Assembly: GCF_035046485.1 (NCBI RefSeq)
Contig: NC_085138.1
Location: 42,195,464 to 42,259,463 of the forward strand
From: Aedes albopictus
Lineage: Eukaryota > Arthropoda > Insecta > Diptera > Culicidae
Length of the DNA: 64,000 nt
Direction of reading: 5' to 3'
The notes below the pieces were generated by a model, which worked only from the letters and a program-made list of their open reading frames with translations, did not search any database and had not been told where the DNA came from. Positions 33,200 to 45,810 of this stretch are shown piece by piece (positions within the stretch are counted from its first letter, which is position 1; every line of letters starts with the position of its first letter). The position numbers were made by a program, and so were the translations under genes.

Positions 33200-33904
33200 C
33201 TTCAATTAACGATAATTATTTTTGTTGGCTTTTTACCTTCTGCTGCCTGTCTTCTAAACATCGTTTGACCGTACTCCTACCGCCTTTTGACTGTTTTCTA
33301 GGCGTCTACGGATCGTTTCTTTCTGACATATCATCGCTTTTTAGTGTATTCTGGCAGTCATCTGTCCATATTGTTTCAAAACATCCCGATCGGCTCCCTG
33401 CTGTTTTGTTATCTGCTTCTGACTGTTTTCTTATCGGTTTATAATCCTGCGTGTTTTCTGGCCACCTGTTAATCATCTTCTGATCATCTCATGACCGCCT
33501 CCTGACTATATTTTCACTATCTACTGACATTTTGTGGCCGTCTTCTGAGCGCTTTTTTGCCTTATTATCTTTTTATCGTATTCCACCTAATTCCTAATTG
33601 ACTGCAAACGTGTGGTTGTCTTCTTCTGAGCATTTTCATCTCGGGTTTTTAAAATCGTATGTCTTCTGACCGTGACTGATGGTTTTTCGATCGTCGACTG
33701 GGCGGGCATATTGTGATCGTCTGCTAACCGTTTTCCGACCCTTCTCTAGTGGTCTTTTGATCATCTTCTGACCGTCTCCTCAAAGGCATCTGAACGTCTT
33801 CTTATCTTCTGCCCGGTATGTGATAATCGCCTGTCAGCATTGCCTGCTGTGATTATTGTTGTTGTTCCTATCGTTTCTCAAACGTCTTGTTGTTTACCTT
33901 TGTT
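33200..33904. repeat. Degenerate TCTTCTGACC-type repeat
   Basis: Phrases such as TCTTCTGACCGTC and TTTTCTGACCATC recur irregularly with many substitutions. They grade into the perfect 8-bp array that follows, so this is probably its decayed edge. Confidence 0.6.
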
Positions 33905-34350
33905 CTCGTCTTCTGGTCTTCTGGTCTTCTGGTCTTCTGGTCTTCTGGTCTTCTGGTCTTCTGGTCTTCTGGTCTTCTGGTCTTCTGGTCTTCTGGTCTT
34001 CTGGTCTTCTGGTCTTCTGGTCTTCTGGTCTTCTGGTCTTCTGGTCTTCTGGTCGTCTGGTCTTCTGGTCTTCTGGTCTTCTGGTCTTCTGGTCTTCTGG
34101 TCTTCTGGTCTTCTGGTCCTCTGGTCTTCTGGTCTACTAGTCTTCTGGTCTTCTGGTCTTCTGGTTCTCTGGTCTTCTGGTCTTCTGGTCTTCTGGTCTT
34201 CTGGTCTTCTGGTCTTCTGGTCTTCTGGTCTTCTGGTCTTCTGGTCTTCTGGTCTTCTGGTCTTCTGGTCTTCTGGTCATCTGGTCATCTGGTCTTCTGG
34301 TCTTCTGGTCTTCTGGTCTTCTGGTCTTCTGGTCTTCTTGTCTTCTTGTC
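33905..34350 (+). repeat. (TCTTCTGG)n array, about 55 copies
   Basis: An 8-bp unit repeated with rare variants. All three plus frames are open with the same eight-residue period (FWSSGLLV), purely from the repeat, so no protein is inferred. The last units change to TCTTCTTG, the unit of the array at 36690-37492. Confidence 0.95.
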
Positions 34351-36689
34351 TTGTTACCTTTATGTATTTCTTTTACACATATTTGGACTATTAAATGGGA
34401 TTGTTCCTAAAATTAAAATTTCAAACGCTATGCAATAACCAGTCAAGATCTTTCCCATACACCTCGTTGCTTTCGTAGGCAGCTGTATCAGATAATATTC
34501 TAGTTACAGGAATGGCCATTCGTCATATGTATCCATTGAAATTTGTATATCAAATTCGTGACAAAATGGTTTCCATTGTTTCAACATATCCAGCAGTGGT
34601 ATCTCCCTTCCAATGGAAAATGAACCCAAAACACAAAAAAAAAGATAAGATTTATATCGCTTTTTTCCACACTATCATTCTGGCTATCGGCATCATAATC
34701 GCCGGCCATTCATGCTGGTGCTCATGGGGCGTCCATTGTTCAGAGGCTAAGCCCTGTATACCGACACTACTCAGTACTCACACACACACACACACGAGAA
34801 CATCGGATACAATGGGTCATCCGACGAGCTACGAGCAAGTTTTCCACTACCCAACACGAGACAGCCTGCGTGTTGGTACCTACGCTAGGTAGGTACTACC
34901 AACCCGACTCCAGGCCATCAACCAGGAAATGGAATCATCGGGGATGCATAAATTTATTACGAAACAATAGCTGCCCAGATATCCGTTGCATGCACCACCC
35001 GGTTTCGCATGCAAAACTATATGTGCCAGCACTGAAATCAACTCGGGTATCAGCTCTCATACCTAACCTATCTACCCTCACATGGAGCGCGCCACACCAA
35101 AGTCTGCAATGGAGTAGAGTAGTTACTGTAAACGTTATTGTTTAATTCTGTCATGAAAGAACACCACATACAGTCATGCCATGAGCAGCGGCCTTGTGGT
35201 GTCGCACGAAATGAGGATATAGAGGTACTATCGACAGCGGGAATAGAGACTGCACCAAATAGCTAAAGGTGTGCACTTTGTGAACAATCCCCTGGATCTA
35301 TTTGGGATTTATTAATTTGCAAGCACTCCATCACCTGCAAGCATATCGGTACCGTAAACCGGGTGCGCATTGATCACTGCCGAAATCACAGGAAGAAAGT
35401 ATCTCCACGAAATTCTGAACAAATGGTGCAAACGTTCTGTAAGTAACAAAGAACAGCGATCTAAATAATGTCAAATCTTGGTAAAATTTGTTTCGTAAAA
35501 TGAAAAAAAATGCAAAATGTCTATTACAATAGACTATTATTATTACTTTATTATAAAGATTTTCATCCCTAGGCAGGTTCATCTCTTTCTTGCAATAGAC
35601 TGTTTTCATATCTACAGGTCACTGCATGAAATTCTCTCCTTCTCTTTTACTCTTACAGAAATTTTGTAAACAACAAGGCCAAAAAACGTCAAAATCCCAT
35701 ACAAAATCAAAACAATGCAGTGCCCTATACTAACAAGTTTGTAGAACAAAGTAGGCGGAATAAGTCGATTACAATTGAGGCTTTTTTTAAATATTTTGAA
35801 AACAAGAAAATATGAAAAAGTGTTTAAGAAAGTAGTTTATATGATCATTGTTGATAGTTTTCCAAGTGGAATGACTCTTATAGATGTCAATCAAGATGTA
35901 TCATTGCAGTCACAACATGTGCATCAGATTACCGGATTAAACAAATATTTTGACATACGTAATGCCTGAAGTTCATAGAAAAAATATTATATTTCAAAGT
36001 TTTCAAAAAAATGATGTACATATAACTTCAAATAGACTTATCAAAACAATTGATTGCAATATTCATAAAGTAATTTTAGGAAAATCTCCCAGTTCAATCT
36101 TCCCTCGATATACGGTACTCATTGTAAATCACAGCACCACAAGCCATCTGTGCTCTTCTGTTGTTCGATTGAAAGAATGGCCTACTGAGGGAGGGGGGAA
36201 CAAGTGATAAATTTCCTGGTAGGTAACTTTTGATGCCGAATCGACCTGCCGACCGAACAAAGTACTCCAATCTGGGGCAAAAAAGTGACAATTTGTCAAA
36301 ATTGAACCGTGCCATGTTTTTGTGCACTTTTGCACTATGATCCAGTGGAACCCGGTTAGATACCTACGTACTTCCACAGTGGTGGTGATGAAAACTAATT
36401 TCAATGCAGAGCCAACCCCCTGGAGGTAACGCAGCGCTAGCATGTATAGAGAGAGTCAATGTAGATCCCACCTGTAATATAGGTTTTGTTTTGTTGTGTA
36501 TCCCCATGTTTTGTAGGATTAGCCATGCTCTAGAGGGAAGTACCGCAATTTTATAAGAGCAACATCAAAATTGCATAGGGACATGAGCTGTGTAAATAAT
36601 GACCGTAATAAAAACCAAGATCCTATTATTAATTTCAGATAAAATTTTGAAATTCGAAGAAAACCGAAGAAAAAAACAAGAAAACACCA
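34351..36689. other. Sequence between two 8-bp arrays, no gene seen
   Basis: A short (CA)n run is at about 34779-34795. Near 35515-35590 a phrase with TTATAAAGATTTTCATC and GGTTCATCTC resembles one at 58575-58622, probably an old element tail. No coding frame is convincing. Confidence 0.5.
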
Positions 36690-37492
36690 GAAATATAAGA
36701 CAAAAAGACAAGAAGACAATAAGGCAAGAAGACAGGGAGACAAGAAGACAAAAAGACAGGGAGACAAGAAGACAAAAAGACAAGAAAACAAGAAGACAAG
36801 AAGACAAGAAGACAAGAAGACAAGAAGACAAGAAGACAAGAAGACAAGAAGACAAGAAGACAAGAAGACAAGAAGACAAGAAGACAAGAAGACAAGACAA
36901 GAAGACAAGAAGACAAGAAGACAAGAAGACAAGAAGACAAGAAGACAAGAAGACAAGAAGACAAGAAGACAAGAAGACAAGAAGACAAGAAGACAAGAAG
37001 ACAAGAAGACAAGAAGACAAGAAGACAAGAAGACAAGAAGACAAGAAGACAAGAAGACAAGAAGACAAGAAGACAAGAAGACAAGAAGACAAGAAGACAA
37101 GAAGACAAGAAGACAAGAAGACAAGAAGACAAGAAGACAAGAAGACAAGAAGACAAGAAGACAAGAAGACAAGAAGACAAGAAGACAAGAAGACAAGAAG
37201 ACAAGAAGACAAGAAGACAAGAAGACAAGAAGACAAGAAGACAAGAAGACAAGAAGACAAGAAGACAAGAAGACAAGAAGACAAGAAGACAAGAAGACAA
37301 GAAGACAAGAAGACAAGAAGACAAGAAGACAAGAAGACAAGAAGACAAGAAGACAAGAAGACAAGAAGACAAGAAGACAAGAAGACAAGAAGACAAGAAG
37401 ACAAGAAGACAAGAAGACAAGAAGACAAGAAGACAAGAAGACAAGAAGACAAGAAGACAAGAAGACAAGAAGACAAGAAGACAAGAAGACAA
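36690..37492 (-). repeat. (TCTTCTTG)n array on minus strand, about 95 copies
   Basis: On + it reads AAGACAAG repeated, with a single ACAAGACAAG slip near 36892. Frames on both strands are open (KTRRQEDK on +, SSCLLVFL on -) because the unit holds no stop. Near perfect for 700 bp, decaying at the left edge. Confidence 0.95.
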
Positions 37493-37827
37493 AACAAATA
37501 TCGCTTGCCGTGCGTGTGCCGATATTTCGGCTTTTTTGCTGAAATTTTCGACCCACATCATCGAATTCATGAGCATTTGGACGAATTAAGACTCTCGCAA
37601 ACCATCCTCAGAGAGTCGAGTTTCAGTTGTAGAACAATGCGAAAATCACGATGTGAATAGAACGAGACAAATATTCCTACCGTTCTTAGTGTACACAAAC
37701 GCGGGAGCGATTTTGTCATAAAGCAAGCATCCTTGTTTCCGTATTTTCGATTATTGTCGGGCCGCCACCAAACCGGACTTCGCACACTCGTTCGCACACT
37801 AAGATCAGCTCGGTATTTTCCCCATCT
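37493..37827. other. Unassigned spacer
   Basis: No coding frame, repeat or known element recognised. Confidence 0.4.
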
Positions 37828-38025
37828 TTTTACTGAGTTCTCAACAGCAGATTTAACTTGGTACACTCGGTTGTTTATTTTGCGGATATTCTGTAAATGA
37901 GTTACCGAGCTCAGCTAATAAACTGTCAAAAGTTACTGATACACGGTAAATATCGTTACTGGTGAACGGTAAATACGATTACCGAGTGTACCGAGATAAA
38001 CCAGCTGTTGAAAACTCAGTAATAC
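37828..38025. mobile_element. 198-bp MITE
   Basis: TTACTGAGTTCTCAACAGC at the left faces GCTGTTGAAAACTCAGTAAT at the right, and the following GGTACACTCGGT and ACCGAGTGTACC continue the inverted pair. Confidence 0.7.
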
Positions 38026-38696
38026 CCCGGACAGACATGTGATACGAGCGTGATTCCTGTACAACGGTACGCAGTGTCAAGAAAATTCTAACAAGACTGA
38101 CTTGAACTGAGAGAATTTTCAGTATGGCACTCATTTCAAGCGCAATTGTACAGTGATTCTTGTATCACATGTGTGTCATAAGTATAAAAGATGCCCGGAT
38201 AAAAAATTACCATTAATTACATGGTAAATATTATTAACATATGACTGGTTTTATTGTTCACAATAAAACACATAGTAGATATATTGTTACTTTTTACAAT
38301 AGAAAACAAGCCCATATAGTTCGTACAATAAGTGAACATTAGCTTTATCAGTGACTAATTGATTCGATTGGTTTTCAATAGTTCTATAATAATTTAAAGT
38401 TACTATCAGTAAAAATTAATTTAAGTTGTTTTTATATAGTTGCAAAAGTGCATGCAAAGTTCTCATGAACTTTTTATTAAAAAAGAGTTTATTTCTCAAT
38501 TACACTTAAAAACAATTCGTAGCACATAAATAACAATAAATATTATTGTTGCTTGGGTAATGTTTGTATAATCAAATACAAAATCACTTGACATATTTTT
38601 TTATAGTTTTCGTTTTAAATTTGAGTACAGTAGATGTTTCGTTTATCGAATGTTATTCGCTTAAACTTCAACGACTGACAGACGTCAAGCCGTGTT

Positions 38697-38798
38697 GGCA
38701 GAGGAAGCTCTCAATGAATAACTGAGGAAGTTCTTATAGAAAACTAGCTGAAAAGCAGATTTTAGCCAAGTGAGGACGTTACGACAAGAAAAAGATGA
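38697..38798 (+). mobile_element. Feilai-like SINE, 3' fragment
   Basis: GGCAGAGGAAGCTCTCAATG, then AAGCAGATTTTAGCCAAG and GAGGACGTTACGACAAGAA follow the SINE 3' half. The tRNA-like head is missing. Confidence 0.7.
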
Positions 38799-38928
38799 AC
38801 AATGATTTTTCTAATGTTTTCCAATTAATTAAAGATACATAGTAAATAGTAAACTACCATTGATAACTATACAAATACAATTAGTTTAATGGGGTCAATT
38901 GAACCGATGGTAAAATAAACATCCAATA

Positions 38929-39242
38929 CAGTCCGGATTCGCTGGTTGGGTCACGACTGCGCCCCGATTAGCGAATAGTGTTCGTTCGTTGAGGCAACTG
39001 ACAACTGATCAAAATGCTCTAGACACACGCAAGTGATGAGAAATACGTCACGGAACACTCACATACTTGCATAAACGTTCTGTATACAGGAGCTGTGATG
39101 CGACGGCGGTCAGACGTCAAACTCGTTTTGACTTCTATTTTGACATTGACAGTGCTTTTTAGTTGGGTTTTGCCCCAACCAGTGAACATTCAACCATCGA
39201 GACAGCCCATCTAACGAGCTCTCAACGAACGAATCGTCACTG
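38929..39242. mobile_element. 314-bp MITE, copy 2 (TA target)
   Basis: Same length and only a handful of differences from 1809-2122. TA at 38927-38928 and 39243-39244. Confidence 0.88.
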
Positions 39243-40069
39243 TAATATTTGTTGTTATGTAAACAGATTTCGCCTTTGAAAAACCAAAGAATTCATATTT
39301 CTCGGTAACATTTTTCTCCAGCATTTACAGATACTAATGGCCGCATGAATTGTGAACGATTTATGGTATGGATCATACGACCTGAGGTCTGACTTGTGAT
39401 ATTTGGCAGTTATTTGAAAAGATTGATGATAGATCTTATCAACAGCTGCCAAGCAATACATACCATACAGACATCAGAGTGTTTGATTCTTATCATAAAA
39501 TGTGCATATAATTCTGGCGGCCGTTAGTGCTCGTAAATACTGGATATAAATATTAGCGGGACATATAAATTCTATGGATTTTCAAAAGCGAAAACTGCTT
39601 ACAAATAACAACAAATGTTATTGTATTTTTATTGTAACAACGATTCCTTTGACGCCCTTCAATTAATTGTATTTGTATTGTAAAAACAATGAAAAAACAT
39701 TAAGATATATTGTTTTCTTTTGAAAATTGCCCTAAAAATGTATCATAAAAACACAATACATTCTATTGTTTTTCACGAAAAAGTGTATGAAAATTTTCTC
39801 AAAATTTTATGGTTAAGATACATAACGACCACCATTTTTAATTGTAAAAGTGCCATTTACCATACGCCGAATGGTATAGAACAATAGGGGTGATGGCGAG
39901 TCTGCCGTGTAAATTACAATACGTTTAATGGTGAAATTTTTTCGAAAGAATGGTGTTGTAACAATAAAATTTATCGTATTTTTATGATATTTTTTATCAG
40001 GGTGGAAAGAACTCAGTGAAAAAATTACTGAGCTGGAACATCTGAATCTTAGTGCACTGAACTACAAAT

Positions 40070-40760
40070 CAACCCAAATTTAAGTTGTTTTGACGCAATC
40101 CCGGTCTTCCGTGGAATAACTCAAATTTGCGTTAAACAGCGAAAGTGGTGAGTGAGTAGTTCTCGTTTGAGAGCGGCAAAAAAATTAACCCAGTGGTAAG
40201 TTATTTTCACCCAACGGAGGCCTCAAATGACGCAAATTTGGGTTAATTCAAGAAAACCCAAATTTGGCTTCTTCCACGGAAGAGCAGCGGATGCGTCGGT
40301 GCTTCTCTCTTTCACAGACAAACAGACGTAACACCTTGAACGATTTTCATGGAAATCCATCGCCCAGTACACACTACCATCACCTGGTGGAAAAGTTGCA
40401 CGAATCACTGTGTTGTGCCATATCGTCAATAGAAGGCGCTAGTGTGAAACGTCAAACACATAGAAAAACGATGCGCGCGCCTCTCGTTGTGAAAGCCCCA
40501 ACTATGAAAAATTAAAATGATCGTTAAAAGCGTGGTCGATGGAAATTTCGCAAGTGTTACGTCTGTTTGTCTGTGTCTCTTTGTTGTTGTTGTTGGGTTT
40601 TTCCGTTTATGGCTTGAGGTACAGTGCCTCATATCCGCCAGTAGCTCTCTTTGTTTTCGACAACATTGCGGTGGGGCGAGGGAGAAAACAACCCAACTTT
40701 GAGTTAAAACTTTATGCAGTTTAGCCAAATTTGAGTTTTTAAAACTTATTTTTTGGGTTA
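40070..40760. mobile_element. AACCCAAATTT-type inverted-repeat element
   Basis: AACCCAAATTTAAGTT at the left and an inverse GGGTT after TTAAAACTT at the right. An inner pair, ACAGACAAACAGACGTAACA (40315) and TGTTACGTCTGTTTGTCTGT (40555), is inverted. CCCAAATTT phrases recur inside. Frames here are not gene-like. Confidence 0.5.
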
Positions 40761-41263
40761 TAATATTTTTCCGTGTGTGCGCACAATCAAGTCGCAACGC
40801 GACCCAACTCGCGACGTTTTTTAATCATGTCAAAAGTAGTGCGCATCCTTCCCGTTGTTGTCAGCAACACAGCGCACTAGATGCGAAACAGTTGCAACAC
40901 TTGTGGACCATGAAAACGGCAATTTTCGATTGAATGTCGGTCTTGATTCCAACAGGATAGACAATATATTTTCAGCCTTCAGGTGTTTTAGCCTTTGGTA
41001 GGTATTCCAGCTGTTTGTCTCATTTGGTACGCAGCCAATAAAAATGCGTGCGTATCCATTTTTACACGCCTCTACTGTAAATGTCAGACCAAGCTGTCAA
41101 ACTGCTTTGCCTGCTCGTCGTTCGGGTCCGAGTAAAAAAAACAACGCAAGCAAAATTCGCCATCACGCGTCGTCGAAGTGCTAAAATACTGTGCAAAATT
41201 ACGAGTTTTCCGCTGATTTCCGGGTGTAAATGTGACCGCGGTTAGTGCTACACCGATCGCACG

Positions 41264-42995
41264 ATGGCACCAACGATCCAGAACGGCACAAATGCACCGG
41301 ACAAGCGCGGCGCCGTTGCCCGTCCGCAGGAGAGAAGGTAAGGAGCAATTGGAATTTACTCTGTGACGCCGCACTGATTGAGTTTTGTTTTATTTTAGAT
41401 CGGAACTCATAAGCCGGGTTAAATATTGCAACACCCTGCCAGACATTCCGTTCGATTTGAAGTTCATCACGTATCCGTTCGAGAACGATCGGTTTATTCA
41501 GTACAAGCCGACCTCGCTGGAACGGAACTACCGTTATGAGGTACTGACCGAGCACGATCTGGGAGTGACCATCGATTTGATCAATCGGGATCTGTACCAG
41601 ATTGATCACCTGGCGCAGCTGGATCCGGCAGATGAGAAATTGCTAGAGGAAGATATCCACACGCCACAGGACTCGCTGAGAAGCAGTCGGCATGCCAAGT
41701 CCGTGTCGTGGTTGCGGAAGTCGGAGTACATTTCGACGGAACAGACCCGGTTCCAACCGCAGACGATGGAGAAGGTGGAGGCCAAGGTCGGTTTCAATGT
41801 GAAGCAAAGCTTGCGCGAGGAAACCCTGTACATGGATAGGGAAGCGCAGATCAAGGCCATCGAGAAGACGTTCGATGACAACACCAAGGAAATCACGGCC
41901 CACTACAGCAAGCCGGGAGTTACTCCGGTGGAGGTCCTGCCGGTGTTTCCGGACTTTGCCAACTGGAAATATCCTTGTGCTCAGGTCATTTTCGATTTTG
42001 ATCCGGCTCCGGCAGGCAAGAACGTTCCGGCCCAGATGGAGGAAATGTCCCAGGCGATGATCCGGGGTGTGATGGACGAAAGTGGCGAGCAGTTTGTGGC
42101 GTACTTCCTGCCCTCGGAGGACACCTTGGAGAAGCGACGTCGGGATCTGGTTAACGAAATGCTGTACGAAGACGAGGAAGAATACGAGTACAAGATGGCC
42201 CGCGAGTATAACTGGAACGTCAAGAGTAAGGCCTCCAAGGGTTACGAGGAAAACTACTTCCTGGTACTTCGGCAGGACGGAATGTACTACAACGAGCTTG
42301 AAACGCGCGTCCGCCTGAGCAAGCGTCGCCAGAAGGTCGGCCAGCAGCCGAACAATACCAAGCTGGTGGTGAAACATCGGCCGTTGAATGCTTCGGAACA
42401 TCGGATGCAACGCTACAGGGAACGTCAGCTGGAACCTCCCGGAGAAGAGGATGACGAGGACATTGAAGAAGAAGAGGAAGAGGAGGACGAAATGGAGGAA
42501 GAGCTGCAGGAAACTCAAGAACAGGACGACGAGCAGGAAAAGGACGAGGAAGGCGAAGAAGGGGAGGAGAAAGACGAAGACAGGAGAAGTCGTTCCCGGT
42601 CTCGTTCCGGCAGTGGATCCGAACGATCTCGTTCCGGCTCACGTTCGCGCTCCGGTTCCGAGCGGTCTCGATCGGTGTCCCGCAGTCGGTCCCGTTCGGG
42701 CAGCCGTCAGAGCCGCTCGCGCAGCCGAAGTCGTTCGAAGTCCGGCAGTCGTAGTCGCAGCGCTTCCCGCTCTCGATCCCGTTCTGGGTCTCGTTCCCGC
42801 TCCGGTTCTCGCAGCCGATCAGCATCTCGTTCCCGTTCCAGATCGGGATCGCGTTCGCAGTCGGCCGGATCTAATCGATCCCGTTCCGGGTCGAGAAGTC
42901 GATCGGGTTCGCCAGCTTCCGGTCGGGGAGGATCGCGCAGCCGCTCGGGCAGTCGCTCCGGCAGTGAGCAACGCTCCGGAAGTGGATCCGAGTGA
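41264..42995 (+). CDS. Paf1: RNA polymerase II-associated factor 1 (PAF1)
   Basis: Exon 1 (41264-41337) and exon 2 (41399-42995) flank a 61-bp intron (GTAAGG...TTATTTTAG) that splits an arginine codon; the product is 556 residues, close to the family's usual length. PAF1 is the scaffold of the nuclear PAF1 complex, which travels with RNA polymerase II in elongation and supports histone modification. Diagnostic stretches are [18 protein letters not shown] (about residues 33-50), [11 protein letters not shown] and the [12 protein letters not shown] region. Residues about 370-430 are acidic and coiled-coil-prone, and about 435-556 an Arg/Ser/Gly-rich tail. Codons in the tail vary, so it looks maintained as protein. 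The Drosophila orthologue is antimeros (atms). Intact, single small intron, no close neighbour gene. Confidence 0.95.
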
Positions 42996-43103
42996 GGATG
43001 ATCACGCAGCAGCAGGCCAACTTGCAAAGCAACTAATAGTTTCTCTTATCTGTCTCAATGTGACGTGTATCATGATCCGTTAATGGATAATAAATGATTT
43101 AGA

Positions 43104-43109
43104 AATAAA
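43104..43109 (+). terminator. Poly(A) signal of PAF1
   Basis: AATAAA 109 bp after the stop; a weaker AATAAA-like phrase ATAATAAAT lies just before. Confidence 0.5.
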
Positions 43110-43396
43110 CGCCAGCTGTATTAAGTGTTTTACATATCCTTTTTTGTAGGGTTAACGACCTAAGGGACAACATACTTTTAGTCCTGATTGCTTGCCATCA
43201 CCTTAAGCTGTTGCTAGATACTTTTTTGTCGGATTCTCTTGTTTTCTTATTGAGGCTATCTCTATTGCGATACCTTACTGAACTCCAGTCTAACGCTCGT
43301 TTGCAGATTTTGTTTCTGCTCCTTTAGAGTATGGCATCGATGATCAAACTTAGTATTGGAGATCCTGTTGTGATGCTATAATTTGTAGTAGTTGCC

Positions 43397-43868
43397 CTAG
43401 GTGATCTTTAACACGTCGCCGTGATGCCGTCCTTCAACCCCCACAAAGTGACGCACTTCCCCGAGATTGTACAGTTTAAAACTTGCATTGAGACGCTCCT
43501 CGATCATTTTCATTTCGCTCCCGTTGGTTGATGTAAGTATGTAGAAGGTCGTCATGAGAAGAACGTTTGTCTTGCCATTGTCCCGAATGTAGAGGCAAGG
43601 ATCTGCTGCAGCGGTCTTGAATCCATTCTTCATAAGCACTTCAACCAGCTTCCTGTTCCAGCTGCGAGCAGACTGGCATAATCCTTTACGTCACCACCGA
43701 ATACGCTACCAGTTTGGCCTTCTTCTTCATCTTATAGACCCATCTCGATCCGATGACCGTCTGACCTTCTTGCAAGTTCACCAACACCCACGTTCCCTTG
43801 ACACAATGCGCTTTCCAATTCATCCATGGCATTACGCCACATAGATTCACCAGGAGCTTCTTCCTCAC
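43397..43868 (-). pseudogene. copia RT N-terminal fragment
   Basis: The frame contains GSRWVYKMKKKAK, the conserved start of copia RT, and then LMKNGFKTAAADPCLYIR. The YVDD region is corrupted and the element ends soon after GEVRHFVG. Several frameshifts separate the pieces. Confidence 0.8.
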
Positions 43869-44466
43869 TCACAGGTGGTCCACTGCACACGCTACAACGT
43901 AGTCCAGGTCGTAATCGTTGAGATACGATGGCCCATGTCCTTCGATTAGACCGCTCCGATTTACGGACAGTCTAGCTTGCCAGCGGCAGCACCACGACTT
44001 GTTCCACCGGCTACTTGCTTGTTCCTGGCATCGTTACTTCCACCGACGATGTTCCATTCCTCAGCTCGATGAAGCGGGCGTCGCGGCTTTGATCACCTGA
44101 TCCGTATCAAGGTCAACGAATCGGTAACCTTTTTGTTTCTTCGCGTACCCGACGAGCGTCAGCTGGACCTGGAGATTACTCAAGACCGGCTTCCGGCCCA
44201 CCTCATCTGGTACGGCGTGGTCTGGATAGACCTCGATGGGAGCCGATTTTGATGGTACGTGGCAGTCAGCATCGCTTCGCCCCAGCAGTGCTTCTCCATG
44301 ACCATGGTGAAGTCAGTGCCCATCTGCTCGTCGACAATACATACGCTTCAACGCTTTGGGATCTCCGTGGCCCATGGGTCGGTGCCAGGAGCGCTGGCAA
44401 TCCTCACGATGCGTGGCTGTGTGTGCTGCTGCTTCAGGTTGCTTCAGTTGATACAGACAACCGTTT

Positions 44467-44717
44467 CACTGGCGTAGCCACGGGGGGGTTTTAGGGTTAA
44501 ACACAAACCCCACCGCCCCCCCCCCCGAGCCTAAATTAGTGGAACAAATTTTCAGTATAAAGCGCTTTACGACGAAAAAATTTTACGGCTGCGCCGCTAT
44601 TTTCAAACTACGAATGCACTTTCTCATTTCTGTTTACAACATGTAAGCGTCAAATCAAAAAAGGTATCATTGACCATTGAAACCCCCTCCCAGAGACAAT
44701 TTCTGGCTACGCCACTG
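44467..44717. mobile_element. 251-bp hAT-type MITE
   Basis: ACTGGCGTAGCCA and TGGCTACGCCACTG are the ends. The 8-bp duplication AACCGTTT flanks it (44459-44466, 44718-44725). The CAGTGGCGTAGCCA terminus and 8-bp target are typical of hAT. The interior is G/C-run rich. Confidence 0.88.
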
Positions 44718-45261
44718 AACCGTTTCGTTCACCGATGACTACTACGTGACCGACTTTAAGTATCTTGCATACGGTTAAGCACGGCTGTACAGCCTTCATC
44801 CGTCATCTTGCTCGCCGACAACAGGCTCCCCTTCAATACCGGCACGTACAAAATTTGCTTTAACGTAACGGTGCGCTGCTCGCCGTCCTCGTCAACCGTA
44901 ACGATGTTCCCAGAACCAGTCCGTTGCTACAGGACTTTGTTACCATCGGCCAAAGTAATGCTGCTGCTTAACTCCGATGTGACAGGCGTGATAATCGCCG
45001 CGTTGCTGGTCATGTGAGACGTGCCGCCAGAGTCTAAAAACCACGTGTTTTCACAGTCTCACGCTAAAGCACATTTTCTGGGATAGTGCTTGTCGTCCTT
45101 CGTGATTTTCGCCCTCTGCAGTTGCACTCGTGTACATATCACCATTTCTGCCCTCCGCGAATTTCCTGCAGTCCCACCGGTAGTGTCCCTCCTTGTGGCA
45201 ATAATAAAGTGACCAGATGGTCAGAGCTCCAACGCGGGACATTAATTTGAAAAGATGCATA

Positions 45262-45467
45262 GGGAAGTGGAACCATCTCGGCAGGGGTCCTATTTTGGGA
45301 ACTTTTCTGCTATAACTCAGCCAATTTTGAACACAATTTTTGGAACGCGATGAGATACGTATAGTATTTAGCAGTGTACAAAATTTCAAGTCAAATGGTT
45401 TGGAATTGATTGAGTTATAGCGAAGAGTGCCCAAAATACCGGCCGCTGCTTAAGTGGTTCGCTACCC
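45262..45467. mobile_element. GGTCTGGGACC-type MITE, diverged copy
   Basis: GTGGAACCATCTCGGCAGG, TATTTTGGGAACTTTTC and the inverse TGCCCAAAATACCGGCCGC keep the order of the two better copies. Confidence 0.65.
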
Positions 45468-45810
45468 AAGGTGAAATCATGATCTTTTTATTTTGTTAAC
45501 GAATACGTAACGATTTTTTTTGTTCGTAGAATACGAAGCACTCATTTCTTCTACCAAGCATATCTTTCTGCGTTGTGAGCTTCGCAGAAATGAGACAAAC
45601 TCATAAACATTTTTTCTCCAGTCTTCAAAAGAAACCTGATAAATAAATCTAGCTGTCAAAAATGGTTTTAATATTTCAACTCTCAATTGTTCTCAAAATT
45701 AAAACTAAGGTTTTCAAACTTCGTACACAACTGAAACAAAAATCGTTCATTACTGCATTTTTGGCTGACAAGCATGGCGTGAACTCTAAAATTTTTTGAG
45801 GTTATTATTA

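Larger units (their letters stand above)
38194..40002. mobile_element. 1.8-kb non-coding TIR element, nested
   Basis: CCCGGATAAAAAATTACC and, inverted, CCCTGATAAAAAATATC form the ends. The interior has many short AT-rich phrases with TATTGT and ACAATA but no transposase. It hosts the SINE fragment at 38697 and the 314-bp MITE at 38929. Target duplication unclear. Confidence 0.5.

Noticed and set aside
33840..34438. Apparent 184-residue membrane protein
   Set aside because: It is the (TCTTCTGG)n array; three overlapping frames give the same eight-residue period.
36519..37660. Apparent proteins of 310-353 residues on both strands
   Set aside because: They are translations of the (TCTTCTTG)n array plus short flanks.
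41643..42825. Long minus-strand frames of about 290 and 200 codons and a + frame of 231 codons
   Set aside because: They overlap the PAF1 coding sequence in other frames; the RS-rich tail keeps alternative frames open.
43918..44494. Plus-strand frames with cysteine/histidine-rich stretches
   Set aside because: They are antisense to the decayed copia integrase region.
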